Source of the DNA: an uncultured Ectothiorhodospiraceae bacterium
GTDB lineage: Bacteria > Pseudomonadota > Gammaproteobacteria > UBA9214
Direction of reading: 5' to 3'
DNA: 64,000 bases
Assembly (NCBI GenBank): GCA_947259415.1
Contig: CAMYMI010000020.1
Location: 82,523 to 146,522, forward strand
Position numbers and translations under genes: made by a program. Positions 17,773-26,430 of the stretch are shown piece after piece; within the stretch, counting starts at the first letter, position 1, and each line of letters opens with the position of its first letter. The notes under the pieces were generated by a model. The model searched no databases. It was not told the DNA's origin and saw only the letters and a list, made by a program, of their open reading frames with translations.

Positions 17773-18753
17773 TCAGAGGCTGCGGGAATCGCTGCGCAAG
17801 GCCGCACCGACGGCCAGCACGCATTGGGCCGTGACCTTGCTGTCCAGTTCAACCCGGGTCTCGAGGATATCGCCCAGTTCAATCATGCGGGTGGTCAGCC
17901 CGAGGCTGTTCTGCAGGGTATCTACCAGGCCCGGCAGGGACTCTGCCACCGGCAGGATGCCCAGGTGCTTGACGGCCGGCTGGTGGAAATTGTGTTCGTA
18001 ATAGTCCAGCGAGCGCTGGATCTCGAGCGCGAGACGGTCTAGTAATGCCTGGGGGTCGCCACCCCTGTCCTGCAGTTGCCGGTAACCGATGTCCAGGGTG
18101 CGCGTCAGGTACAGGTAGGACTGGTGGGTAATGGCCATCAGACACTGGTCCGGCTCGAAGTAGAGCGTGGCCATCCCCAGTTCGTCCTCGGGCAGACAGG
18201 CGGCGATGTTGCGGATGACCAGTTCCGGAATATCGATGATCTCCAGATTGGCGCCCGCCTGTTCGAGCCGCTCGATATGTTGTTTCACGTCGGCTGAACG
18301 CGCCACGGCCACATAGAGTTTCTTCAGGTTGTCTGCTGGTCCGACCGGGGGGATGTCAAACACATCGATGACGGCATCATCGATGTGGAAATCGATCAGG
18401 TCATGTACACGCCAGCGAATGGCGGCGCGTAGTTCAGAAGGCGGCACCTCGGGGGCGTCGATGGCAAGCAGCTTGTAGACACCGAGAGGCAGGACCGTGG
18501 CACAGACCTGTTTATGCAGTCCCTGAGCCTTCAGGAGTTGTCCCAGGTCTATGTCGTTGTCATCCGGAAGTGCCGTAAACTCACACCTGTGCAAAATGGG
18601 TTTAACGCCGGGCTGGCGCTGTACCTGCGCTACCGTGATTCCCTCAGCGCCGGTCACGATGCCGGTCAGGCTGTTGGATGTTTTACGTTTACCGAGTGCG
18701 AACATGGGTATGCCCTGTGTTAGCCATATAAGCGACCTGTGACCCATCGGCAT
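17773..18753 (-). CDS. mshI: MSHA biogenesis protein MshI (PilM-like)
   Basis: A protein of 326 residues resembling the MshI/PilM actin-like (ASKHA) group that links cytoplasmic and inner-membrane parts of the pilus machine. Features include the phosphate-1-like start GIVTGAEGITVAQVQR, the PLGVYKLLAIDAPEVPPSEL segment and the SLDYYEHNFHQPAVKHLGIL region typical of PilM/MshI. The ATG at 18753 has aaaagg 8 bases upstream; a second start at 18705 (MFALGKRK) better resembles homologues and cannot be excluded. It is the last gene of the locus, 12 bases after the propeller protein, and far from mshI2 at the other end. In Vibrio and Shewanella the mshI genes lie together at the head of the cluster. 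Confidence 0.75.
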   Translation of the reverse strand: MPMGHRSLIWLTQGIPMFALGKRKTSNSLTGIVTGAEGITVAQVQRQPGVKPILHRCEFTALPDDNDIDLGQLLKAQGLHKQVCATVLPLGVYKLLAIDAPEVPPSELRAAIRWRVHDLIDFHIDDAVIDVFDIPPVGPADNLKKLYVAVARSADVKQHIERLEQAGANLEIIDIPELVIRNIAACLPEDELGMATLYFEPDQCLMAITHQSYLYLTRTLDIGYRQLQDRGGDPQALLDRLALEIQRSLDYYEHNFHQPAVKHLGILPVAESLPGLVDTLQNSLGLTTRMIELGDILETRVELDSKVTAQCVLAVGAALRSDSRSL

Positions 18754-18765
18754 TATACGTCCTTT

Positions 18766-20154
18766 TCATTGGATGACCTCGGTCCAGTGGACCAGCTGTA
18801 CACCACCGCCGCCACCGCCGCCGCCACCGCCACCACCGCCACTATCCGGAAATGCGATGGCAAAGATATCCTTGCCGGTGGGTGATGCCTGGTTGCTCCA
18901 GGTGCTGCCATCCCAGACGGCAAACAGGCCATCCTTGCCGGTGGCATAGCCCTCGGTGGCACTGAGCATGTGGATCCCGTTGAGGTCTTCGTTGGGGATG
19001 CCGCCGTAAGGGCCGAACCGGCTCCAGCTGCTGCCGTCCCAGTGGATGATGTTTTCGCCGTTTTTCTTTTTACCCACCGCCCAGCAGTCATCGCTGGCCA
19101 CGCAATGTACACTGTTCAGGTCTTCATTGGGGATGCCGCCGTAAGGGCCGAACCGGCTCCAGCTGCTGCCGTCCCAGTGGAGGATATTTTCGCCGTTTTT
19201 CTTTTTACCCACCGCCCAGCAGTCGTTGCTGGCCACGCAATACACGCTATTGAGATCCTTTTTGGGTGCTGCCGGGGCCGCTATGCTGGTCCAGCTGCTG
19301 CCATTCCAGTGGATGATGTTGGCGGAACCGTCCTCCTTGCCCACGGCCCAGCAGTCATTGCTGGCCACGCAATGGACACTGAACAGGTCCTCTTCGGGGA
19401 CAGCCGGTGCAGCGACCCGGCTCCAGCTGCTGCCATCCCAGTGGCTGATGTTGGCCCCATTGTCTTCCTCGCCGACGGTCCAGCAGTCATCAGTAGCCAC
19501 GCAATGGATAGCGAACAGTTTATTGTCCGGCAACGAGGGTGCGGCAACGCGGGTCCAGCTGCTGCCGTCCCAGTGAATGATATTCGCACCGTTATCGTCC
19601 TCGCCCACGGCCCAGCAGTCGTCAACAGCCAGGCAGTCAAGGTCGTAAAGATCCTTGTCGGACATGCCGGGGTACGGTCCGGGCTGGGTCCAGCTGCTGC
19701 CATCCCAGGCGGCCAGACCTGCTGCACCACCATCTGCCTGGCCCACCGCCCAGCCGCTGAAGCTTGCGGTCAAAAGCAATAACTCACCCTCCAACAGGCG
19801 GCGTGCCGTATTCTCTGTTGAGGTGCTGGTGACGCGGCCCTCGGTCCGGACCTGGCAGAGCGTACCGACGAGGGTTGCGGACACCACGAGGAAGTCGCCG
19901 CGGCCGACGCTGTCGGTGTCACCCGCAAGCCCGGCGCAGGCGGTCCCGCCGGCATAACGCCAGGCGGCGCGCTCCAGGCCGGTCTCCGCCAGGAACAGGG
20001 CCTCGATGCCGTCGTTGTGCAGGGCCGTGTCGCTGATGTCGCTGGCCGCCATGCGCTGTACGATGCCCAGCAGGGCGATTACGACCACGATCAGAAACAG
20101 GGCGCCGATCAGGGTCACGGCGCCGCGTTGTTGCTGCAGGGTTGCCGGCCTCAT
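18766..20154 (-). CDS. MshP/PilX-like minor-pilin N-terminus fused to a seven-repeat beta-propeller
   Basis: A protein of 462 residues. Residues about 8-70 (QQRGAVTLIGALFLIVVVIA, then AETGLERAAWRYAG) resemble MshP/PilX-type minor pilins, with a hydrophobic N-terminal helix. From about residue 130 there are seven tandem repeats of 42-45 residues, each built on CWAVGxxxNGxNIIHWDGSSW followed by a loop and xLxSVHCVAsdD. Seven units of this length predict a seven-bladed propeller. The Cys before each W and the Cys after xxH recur in the repeats and could form disulfides. The chain ends with 13 consecutive Gly residues and a short VQLVHWTEVIQ tail. It occupies the mshP position, 4 bases overlapping mshO upstream and 12 bases before mshI. 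No mshQ adhesin is present. It may be the pilus-tip adhesin; this is inference. Confidence 0.78.
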   Translation of the reverse strand: MRPATLQQQRGAVTLIGALFLIVVVIALLGIVQRMAASDISDTALHNDGIEALFLAETGLERAAWRYAGGTACAGLAGDTDSVGRGDFLVVSATLVGTLCQVRTEGRVTSTSTENTARRLLEGELLLLTASFSGWAVGQADGGAAGLAAWDGSSWTQPGPYPGMSDKDLYDLDCLAVDDCWAVGEDDNGANIIHWDGSSWTRVAAPSLPDNKLFAIHCVATDDCWTVGEEDNGANISHWDGSSWSRVAAPAVPEEDLFSVHCVASNDCWAVGKEDGSANIIHWNGSSWTSIAAPAAPKKDLNSVYCVASNDCWAVGKKKNGENILHWDGSSWSRFGPYGGIPNEDLNSVHCVASDDCWAVGKKKNGENIIHWDGSSWSRFGPYGGIPNEDLNGIHMLSATEGYATGKDGLFAVWDGSTWSNQASPTGKDIFAIAFPDSGGGGGGGGGGGGGVQLVHWTEVIQ

Positions 20155-20672
20155 GACTGGTTCCTCAGCGCCACCCGGGCGCGCTGGGGATAAGCGTTGC
20201 CGTTTTGGGTCAGCACCAGTTCGAATTCGATGAAGGCGACATCATTGCTGCCGGTAGCCGGGGTAAGGCCATCGGCCTGGTAGTAGGCAAAGGTCAGGCT
20301 GGCGACATCGTCGGTGAGGGTGTGGGTCCCGGCGGGGGCGGAGTAGGCGAGTGTGACCTGCGGTGGTGCGCTGTTGAGGGTAACGCCGGTAGCGTCGAGC
20401 TTGGTGAAGGCCAGCGTGGTCGCATTCATGGTGGTGATGTCATAGACCCCCGGCGTGACCGGGTCGCGGCGGATCTCGCGGATCTCGCGCACCAGGCGTT
20501 CACTGGCCACGCGCAACTTGCCCAGGGTGTGCACGCTGTCGGCGGTGTTGACGAAGGCCAGGGCACCATTCTGCAGACCGTAACCGGCGGCCGCGCCCAG
20601 CAGGCCGAGAATGACGATCGCGATGATCATCTCGATCAGGGTGAAGCCGGCCTGTGGTGAAGGCACGGCCAT
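20151..20672 (-). CDS. mshO: MSHA minor prepilin MshO
   Basis: A type IV prepilin-like protein of 173 residues. A class III signal QAGFTLIEMIIAIVILGLLG (cleavage expected between G and F) is followed by the helix GLQNGALAFVNTADSVHTLG and a beta-rich C-terminal domain. It overlaps the mshD stop by one base and the following gene by 4 bases (ATGA type), so the minor pilins are translationally coupled. Processed by the prepilin peptidase, it would be a minor subunit that primes or caps the MSHA pilus. Assignment to MshO rests on position and on the R-E-I-R-E-I-R-R segment typical of GspJ/MshO-like pilins. Confidence 0.8.
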   Translation of the reverse strand: MAVPSPQAGFTLIEMIIAIVILGLLGAAAGYGLQNGALAFVNTADSVHTLGKLRVASERLVREIREIRRDPVTPGVYDITTMNATTLAFTKLDATGVTLNSAPPQVTLAYSAPAGTHTLTDDVASLTFAYYQADGLTPATGSNDVAFIEFELVLTQNGNAYPQRARVALRNQS

Positions 20673-21070
20673 CAGTAGTCCACCAGCATCAGGGTGAGCC
20701 CGGCGCGCGAGTCGCCGCCGCGGGCGACGCCGATCAGCACCTCCTTGCAGGTCGCGCCCACGGCACAGCCGGTGCCGGACGGGGGTTCGTTGACGGTCAG
20801 CGTACGCGTGAAGCCGGCATAGTTGCCGGTCAGGACCTCGCTGGTTGTGCCCGTCGGAATGGCGGCATACCCCTGGTCGCGGCGCACGGCCATCAGTCCC
20901 TCGGCGCGTTCCTGTGCCAGCTGTCCCGCCGTCTGGATCTCCTCGTTCAGCAGCAGACTCTGACCGGCCTGGCTGAACTGCCCGAGGATAGGGACCGAGG
21001 CCAGTGCCACGACCACGATGACCAGCACCAGTTCCAGCAAGGTGAACCCCTGTTGTGGCGTGTGTTTCAT
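20672..21070 (-). CDS. mshD: MSHA minor prepilin MshD
   Basis: A minor prepilin of 132 residues with the signal QQGFTLLELVLVIVVVALAS, followed by a short C-terminal domain containing SGTGCAVGATCKE, whose two Cys may form a disulfide. The start is the ATG at 21070; a longer open frame upstream is the shadow of mshC. The gene overlaps mshC by 4 bases and mshO by 1 base. It belongs to the PilV/MshD group by size, position and the AQERAEGLMAVRRDQGY segment. It is expected to be a low-abundance pilus subunit. Confidence 0.8.
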   Translation of the reverse strand: MKHTPQQGFTLLELVLVIVVVALASVPILGQFSQAGQSLLLNEEIQTAGQLAQERAEGLMAVRRDQGYAAIPTGTTSEVLTGNYAGFTRTLTVNEPPSGTGCAVGATCKEVLIGVARGGDSRAGLTLMLVDY

Positions 21071-21540
21071 GGCGCGATGGCGACGAACCCGGTCACGGCG
21101 CTCAGGGTGACCGTGGCCGTGGCGGTGTTGCCGTTCAGGGTGAAACTGCGGTCTGCCGCCAGCAGGGTGCCGGCGCTGACGGGCCGGCCCAGGCTGTCGA
21201 ATTCGGTGTCGCTGCCACCCAGGGTGACGTTGTTGTCCAGGGTGACCTGAAATGCCTGTTGGTCGGCGGGGTCGGTCACGGTGGTGCCGCTGCTGTCGGT
21301 GACGCGGTAGCTGGAAGGCGGCTGGATGACAAAACGCAGGCTGCGGCCCTGGTTCATCGCCAGCGCCTGGGCATGACGGAGGTCGCGTGCCAGGCGGTCG
21401 GCCTGGGCGGCCAGCGTGGTGTCGGTGGGCGCCCAACGCGGCAGGGCATAGGTGGACAGTGCCCCCAAAATGACCAGCACCAGGAGCAGCTCGATCAGGG
21501 TGAAGCCCCGGCTGGCGCTTGTGTCAGGTTGTGAGTTCAT
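21067..21540 (-). CDS. mshC: MSHA minor prepilin MshC (GspH/FimT-like)
   Basis: A minor prepilin of 157 residues. The N-terminus SRGFTLIELLLVLVILGALS is a class III signal, and the ADRLARDLRHAQALAMNQGR segment and SFTLNGN-containing beta domain fit GspH/FimT/MshC-type pseudopilins. It follows mshA after an intergenic terminator and overlaps mshD by 4 bases. In Vibrio the order is mshB-A-C-D-O-P-Q; here C-D-O and a P-like gene are present and B and Q are missing. Confidence 0.82.
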   Translation of the reverse strand: MNSQPDTSASRGFTLIELLLVLVILGALSTYALPRWAPTDTTLAAQADRLARDLRHAQALAMNQGRSLRFVIQPPSSYRVTDSSGTTVTDPADQQAFQVTLDNNVTLGGSDTEFDSLGRPVSAGTLLAADRSFTLNGNTATATVTLSAVTGFVAIAP

Positions 21541-21567
21541 GCTGCCGCCTTTACGGGCCTCGGGATG

Positions 21568-21595
21568 TAAAAAGGGCGGGCCGAGGCCCGCCCTT
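21568..21595 (-). terminator. Terminator after mshA
   Basis: On the minus strand a perfect hairpin aagggcgggcc-tc-ggcccgccctt runs into a T-rich tract. It lies 31 bases after the mshA stop. It would let the major pilin transcript accumulate while partial read-through supplies the minor pilins. Confidence 0.85.
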
Positions 21596-21626
21596 GATGG
21601 CTGTCAGGTCCAGTCTGTAGAGACTG

Positions 21627-22010
21627 CTACGGAATATTCTTCACACACTTGACTACTTCACTAGCCGACGTTGTTCTCGTGTCAGTAGGTGATGTGGAAC
21701 ACTTCGGGTCCGTGTAGGTCGGCACCACGTAGGAAGTCCCGTCGATGGCTACCGAGATACCACTTCCCACAGCGGCTACACCATCACCGTTGACATATTC
21801 GGCCAGGTCGGTGACGGTCGGAAACGCCTTCTTGTCGGCGATCGCGACGGCATGTGCGCTCTTGACGGCACCGCTCATGCCCTTCTTGGCAGCCACCAGT
21901 GCATCGTCCTGCAGTGCGACGAACTTGGGCACGGCGATGGCGGCCAGGATACCCAGCACCGCGATGACGATGACCAGCTCGATCAGTGTAAAACCCTTTT
22001 GTTTGCTCAT
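21627..22010 (-). CDS. mshA: MSHA major pilin MshA
   Basis: A type IVa-like pilin of 127 residues: a short leader MSKQKG, cleavage before F, then the methylated hydrophobic helix FTLIELVIVIAVLGILAA with the conserved Glu5, and a small globular domain. A disulfide loop is likely between the Cys of DPKCSTSP and VVKCVKNIP at the C-terminus. The ribosome site is excellent (aggag 7 bases upstream). It has its own long leader with a stable hairpin and its own terminator, consistent with high expression. MSHA pili mediate surface attachment and biofilm formation. Confidence 0.92.
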   Translation of the reverse strand: MSKQKGFTLIELVIVIAVLGILAAIAVPKFVALQDDALVAAKKGMSGAVKSAHAVAIADKKAFPTVTDLAEYVNGDGVAAVGSGISVAIDGTSYVVPTYTDPKCSTSPTDTRTTSASEVVKCVKNIP

Positions 22011-22068
22011 GACTGACTCCTGAAATTTAACTGTTTAACATGTGAACCCGCTAGGATCTTTCGGCTCG

Positions 22069-22098
22069 GCGCGGTATTGCTTTAATTCGCTACCGCGC
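22069..22098 (-). promoter_or_regulatory. Stable hairpin in the mshA 5' leader
   Basis: An 8-bp perfect stem gcgcggta/taccgcgc with a 14-base loop lies about 60 bases upstream of the mshA start. It lacks a T-tract and so is more likely an mRNA-stabilising or processing structure than a terminator. The promoter of mshA itself could not be identified. Confidence 0.5.
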
Positions 22099-22224
22099 TG
22101 CTACCTGTACATTATTTCGGCCGCTTGGGGCATCTCTTTAATAAAAAACCCCGCAATCAAACACTCGAATGCCATCGCTGTGTTTTGTTACCAATGCCAT
22201 GATAATTAATAAAAATTACCTGTG

Positions 22225-23451
22225 TTAATTGCTGTGCAAGACGGCCGAGGCCAGGTCCCACATGGGCAGGAACACACCGAGGGCCAGGATCAGTACCAGG
22301 ACACCGATGACCGCGCTGAGCACCGGTTCGATGGCGCTGCCCAGTTTGGCGATGGCATAGTCAACCTCCTGGTCGTAGTAGACGGCGACCTCCTGGAGCA
22401 ATTCGCTGATGGTTCCCGACTCCTCGCCGACCGCGATCATCTGCAGCACCAGTGGGTCGAAGATGCCGCTGTTGGCGGCTGTCAGGCTCAGGGACTTGCC
22501 TTGTTGAATGCCCTCGCGCATGCCCAGGATGCGGTCTTCCATGTAGCGGTTGTCGAGTGCGCGTGCGACCACGGTCAGCGACGTGATTAGCGGGATGCCT
22601 GACTGGAAGGCCAGCGCAAACAGGCTGCCGAAACGCGCCAGTGCCGCCTGGTAGATAACGATGCCGGCCAGCGGCAGGCGCAGCTTGAGTTTGTGCCAGC
22701 GGTAGCCACCGGCTTCGGAATTGGCATACATCCGCGCGCCGGCAATCAGGACCGCACCGGCTGCCAGGAGCCAGGGCCATTGCGCGTTCACGAAGCTGGA
22801 AAAGCCGACGATCATCTGGGTCGGCAGCGGCAGTTCGGCATCGAAGCGCCCGAAGATTCCGGAAAAGGCCGGGATGACCCAGATGCTGATGATGGCGACG
22901 GCCACCAGGATGGCAATCACCACGAACATGGGATAACGGATGGCGGCCTTGATCTGGTCGCGGGTTTTCTTTTCGCGTTCCAGATAAAAGGCCAGCTGCC
23001 TGAAGATCTCCGCCAGCTGGCCGCTGGTCTCGCCGACCCGCACCAGGCTGATGTAGAAGACCGAGAACACCTCGGGGTGCAGGCTGAGCGAATCCGACAG
23101 CGCGCGTCCGGACTCCAGGCTTTGCATGACCCGGGTCAGGACCGCTGCCAGGGTGCGGTTGCTGCAGTTGGCCGCCATGCCCGAGATGGCCGTTAGGATC
23201 GGCACACCGGCGCGCAGCAGGCTGTGCATCTGGCGGCTGAACTGGATCAGGTCGATGGTTTCAATCTTCGGATCGAATAACTTCTGCAGCCTGCCGGTGA
23301 TGGCATGCCGCTCGGCCAGCGCATGAATGTCGATGGGGGTGAGGCCGCCTTCCACCAGGCGGGCCGCGGCTGCATCACTGCTGGCCGCCTCGAGCGTGCC
23401 GGTGATGGCGTCGCCATGCGAACTGCGCGCCTTGTACTTGAACACCGGCAT
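22225..23451 (-). CDS. mshG: MSHA inner-membrane platform protein MshG (PilC/GspF-like)
   Basis: A 408-residue polytopic protein of the GspF/PilC family, which forms the inner-membrane core on which the assembly ATPase acts. Two GspF domains (about residues 65-190 and 270-395) and three membrane helices are seen (FVVIAILVAVAIISIWVIPA, the WPWLLAAGAVLIAGA region and VLSAVIGVLVLILALGVFLP). FSRQMHSLLRAGVPILTAI and VRVGETSGQL are typical motifs. Its start is 4 bases from the mshE stop. Confidence 0.9.
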   Translation of the reverse strand: MPVFKYKARSSHGDAITGTLEAASSDAAAARLVEGGLTPIDIHALAERHAITGRLQKLFDPKIETIDLIQFSRQMHSLLRAGVPILTAISGMAANCSNRTLAAVLTRVMQSLESGRALSDSLSLHPEVFSVFYISLVRVGETSGQLAEIFRQLAFYLEREKKTRDQIKAAIRYPMFVVIAILVAVAIISIWVIPAFSGIFGRFDAELPLPTQMIVGFSSFVNAQWPWLLAAGAVLIAGARMYANSEAGGYRWHKLKLRLPLAGIVIYQAALARFGSLFALAFQSGIPLITSLTVVARALDNRYMEDRILGMREGIQQGKSLSLTAANSGIFDPLVLQMIAVGEESGTISELLQEVAVYYDQEVDYAIAKLGSAIEPVLSAVIGVLVLILALGVFLPMWDLASAVLHSN

Positions 23452-23454
23452 GGC

Positions 23455-25164
23455 CTATTCCACCCAGCCGCTGAGGCGCATGACCTCGCCGATGGTGGTG
23501 ATCCCCCGGCAGGCATAATCGAGCGCGTTGAGGACCAGCGGTCGGTAGCCCGGCTGGGCCTGGGCGGCGCGCTGAAAGGCCTGCTGGTCATTGCGGCGCA
23601 GCGCCTCGGCCAGCTCCTCCTCCATCACCAGCAGTTCATACACGCCGATGCGGCCCTGGTAGCCGGTGTGGTTGCAATTGTTGCAGCCGTCGCCCCGGCT
23701 GAAATTGCCGGTGTCCAGTGATTCGCCAGCGTGGCTGTGCAGCCAGGCCAGTTCATTGGAGTCGGGCGGGGCCACGCTGCTGCAGTTCGGGCAGACGCGG
23801 CGGATCAGGCGCTGGGCAAGGATCGCCTGCACCGAGGAGGCGACCAGGTAGCCCTCCAGACCCATATCGATCAGTCGGCTGGCGCTGCTGATGGCATCAT
23901 TGGTGTGCAACGTGGACATCACCAGGTGGCCGGTGAGCGCGGCACGCAGGCCGATCTCGCCGGTCTCCTGGTCGCGCATCTCGCCGATCAGGATGATGTC
24001 CGGATCGAGTCGCAGCGAGGTGCGCAGCACACGCGCGAAGCTCAGGCCGATCTTGTTGTTGACCTGGACCTGGTTGAGGCGTGGCAGACGGTACTCGACC
24101 GGGTCCTCGATGGTGATGATCTTTTTTTGCGGCGTGTTGAGTTCGTTCAATGCGGCATACAGGGTCGTGGTTTTGCCGCTGCCCGTGGGCCCGGTGACCA
24201 GGATCAGACCGTGCGGTTTGTGGATGATCTGGTGGAAGCTCGAGCGCAGCTCGTCCGGCATGCCCAGCTGCTCGAGCTGGCGCACCGCGCTGCCATGATC
24301 GAGCAGGCGCATGACCACAGACTCGCCGTGCTGGGTGTTGATGGTAGAGAGACGCACATCGATGCGCTTGTTTTTCACGTTAACGCTGAAACGCCCGTCC
24401 TGCGGCAGGCGTCGTTCAGAGATATCGGCCTCCGCCATCAACTTAAGGCGTGAGACCATGGCGTTAGTGATGCGCTTGTCATCGACGACCTGTTCATGCA
24501 GCACACCGTCGATGCGGCGCCGGATACGCAGGCTGTCCTCGCCCGGCTCGATGTGGATATCGGATGCGTTGGCGCTGACGGCGCTTTCAAACACCGACTG
24601 GATCAGGCGTACCACCGGTGCATCGCTCTGGTCACTGATGGCGATGAGCTTTTCCAGGTCGAAGGTGTTGTCGGACAGCTCGCGGCCGACCTCGCTGGCC
24701 AGCGTCTGGAGCTGGTCACCCTGCTGGTACATGCGGTCGATGTTCTGCAGCAGGTCGCTTTCCCTGGCCATGGCCAGCAGCACGGGCTGCTTCAGGATGC
24801 GCGCGATCTCGTCATAACCGAAGATATCGGTGGGGTCGCCCATCGCCACCAGCAGGCCGTCCGGCGTCTCCTTCAGTACCAGTGAGCGATAGCGGCGCGC
24901 GGCCGTTTCCGGCAGCCGTCTAACCAGCTCGGGGTTCAGTTCAAAGGTGGAGATATCGACATACGGGACCTTGAGCTGGGCAGACAGTGTCTGCAGCATG
25001 AGCTCTTCCTGGATGTAGCCGTTCTCGATCAGTACCTGACCGATCTTGCGGCCACTGCGTTTTTGCTCGGCGAGCGCCTCCTGCAACTGCGCCTCCGAGA
25101 TCAGTTTCTTGTCGACCAGCAGGTCACCCAGCCGGACCTTCATGCGCCGCATCGGTGCCGTCAT
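23455..25164 (-). CDS. mshE: MSHA pilus extension ATPase MshE
   Basis: A 569-residue hexameric ATPase of the GspE/PilB class that powers pilus assembly. The N-terminal MshEN domain carries the two-part c-di-GMP-binding motif: RLGDLLVDKKLISEAQLQEA, then KIGQVLIENGYIQEEL. The core has Walker A GPTGSGKTTTLYAAL (about residue 325), the Asp box, Walker B DIILIGEMRD and the His box TGHLVMSTLHTND. A tetracysteine zinc site follows (CPNC...CNNC). All expected catalytic elements are intact. It is co-transcribed with mshN upstream and mshG downstream. Confidence 0.93.
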   Translation of the reverse strand: MTAPMRRMKVRLGDLLVDKKLISEAQLQEALAEQKRSGRKIGQVLIENGYIQEELMLQTLSAQLKVPYVDISTFELNPELVRRLPETAARRYRSLVLKETPDGLLVAMGDPTDIFGYDEIARILKQPVLLAMARESDLLQNIDRMYQQGDQLQTLASEVGRELSDNTFDLEKLIAISDQSDAPVVRLIQSVFESAVSANASDIHIEPGEDSLRIRRRIDGVLHEQVVDDKRITNAMVSRLKLMAEADISERRLPQDGRFSVNVKNKRIDVRLSTINTQHGESVVMRLLDHGSAVRQLEQLGMPDELRSSFHQIIHKPHGLILVTGPTGSGKTTTLYAALNELNTPQKKIITIEDPVEYRLPRLNQVQVNNKIGLSFARVLRTSLRLDPDIILIGEMRDQETGEIGLRAALTGHLVMSTLHTNDAISSASRLIDMGLEGYLVASSVQAILAQRLIRRVCPNCSSVAPPDSNELAWLHSHAGESLDTGNFSRGDGCNNCNHTGYQGRIGVYELLVMEEELAEALRRNDQQAFQRAAQAQPGYRPLVLNALDYACRGITTIGEVMRLSGWVE

Positions 25165-25207
25165 CGGTCTAGCCTCCCGGTTTTCCGATTTCTGCCAGCT
25201 GCATCGC

Positions 25208-26416
25208 TCATGTTCCGGGCTGTGGTTCGCGGGACAGCTGCTTCAGCCGCATCCCTGCATAGTTCTGCAACGCAGCATTCAGCGGCAGTTTCAGGGCCTG
25301 ACCGTAGGCAGCGCGTGCCTCCGCGCGGTTACCGGCCTGCTCCTGCGACAGGCCCAGACCGAGCCACCATTCACCGCGATCGGGGGCGTATTGCAGCGCC
25401 GTCCGGTAATGATCGGCTGCCGTCCCTGGCTCGCCGTTACGTTGATAGAGCCCGGCCAGCAGCGCATGGTATTCGGCATCCTGTCCGGCACCCGGCAGGG
25501 CGGATTGCAGGCTCTGGATCGCCTCCTGCTCGCGTGCCTGCTCGACCAGCAGCTGTGCATGCAGTTTGGCAAAGGGCGCATGTAGCGGATGCAATGCCAA
25601 CCCTTCCACCAGCAGGGACTCGGCCTGCTGCTTGCGTTGCTGGTTGATATACAGGCCGGCGAGTAGCATGCGGGCCTGGTGGTGACCATGGTCGATCACC
25701 AGTGCCTGCCCGAGTTGCTGCAGGCTCGTGCCGATGTCACCGGCGCGCAGGGCCTTGACGGCCTCGGTGTAGTGTCGCTGCGCCTTCTGTGCGGTTGTCA
25801 GCTGATGTTCGGTGATCTCGATATGCCGCGGGCCGGAGGGACGTGATGCTGCCTTCGCCGGTGTCGGTTCCACGGCTGGTGTTTGTTTGGCCGGTTTGGC
25901 GTTTGCTGCGATAGCGCCGGCGATGTCCGGCGCTGCACCGGGCGCAGGTTTCGGGGCGACTGCTGCCTTTGTGGTGACGCGCGGCGCCGGCATGATCGGC
26001 AGGGGTTTTGCCTGCATCTCGGGACTTGCCTGTGCTGCAGGTATTGCTGACGCTACAGGGTCTGCTGCCGCGACGTGTGCTGGCATTGTCTGCCCGGCGG
26101 GCTGCTCCACTGGTGTGACCTGCTCCGCTTTAGCGAGCGGAGCGGGTAGCGGGAGCATAATGCCGCTGCCGCTGGCAGGACTGGCGGGCGGCTGTGCCGT
26201 ATTTGCAGGGCTGCCGGAAGCAGGTACCAGCCACTGCCATGCCAGCAGCGCGATGCTCACAACGGCGATAGCCGACAGGGCATAGATCAACTTGCGGCGG
26301 TCGCTATGCCTGAGTGGCGCCATCACAACCGGTGTCTGCAGGGTGGCCACAGATGCCACGGACGGAGTTTCCCGGCGCTCCTCCAGGTCCCTGAGCATCT
26401 GGTTGATCAGGCTCAT
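25208..26416 (-). CDS. mshN: MSHA biogenesis protein MshN (TPR protein)
   Basis: A 402-residue bitopic protein. The N-terminus MSLINQMLRDLEERR is characteristic of MshN. A single membrane helix (LIYALSAIAVVSIALLAWQW, about residues 43-62) is followed by a long Ala/Pro-rich periplasmic linker (about 70-190) and TPR repeats (about 205-395, for example LGQALVIDHGHHQARMLLAG and YRTALQYAPDRGEWWLGLGL). It probably scaffolds the periplasmic part of the machine. It starts 14 bases after mshM and precedes mshE. Confidence 0.88.
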   Translation of the reverse strand: MSLINQMLRDLEERRETPSVASVATLQTPVVMAPLRHSDRRKLIYALSAIAVVSIALLAWQWLVPASGSPANTAQPPASPASGSGIMLPLPAPLAKAEQVTPVEQPAGQTMPAHVAAADPVASAIPAAQASPEMQAKPLPIMPAPRVTTKAAVAPKPAPGAAPDIAGAIAANAKPAKQTPAVEPTPAKAASRPSGPRHIEITEHQLTTAQKAQRHYTEAVKALRAGDIGTSLQQLGQALVIDHGHHQARMLLAGLYINQQRKQQAESLLVEGLALHPLHAPFAKLHAQLLVEQAREQEAIQSLQSALPGAGQDAEYHALLAGLYQRNGEPGTAADHYRTALQYAPDRGEWWLGLGLSQEQAGNRAEARAAYGQALKLPLNAALQNYAGMRLKQLSREPQPGT

Positions 26417-26430
26417 GGGGGGTTAACCAT

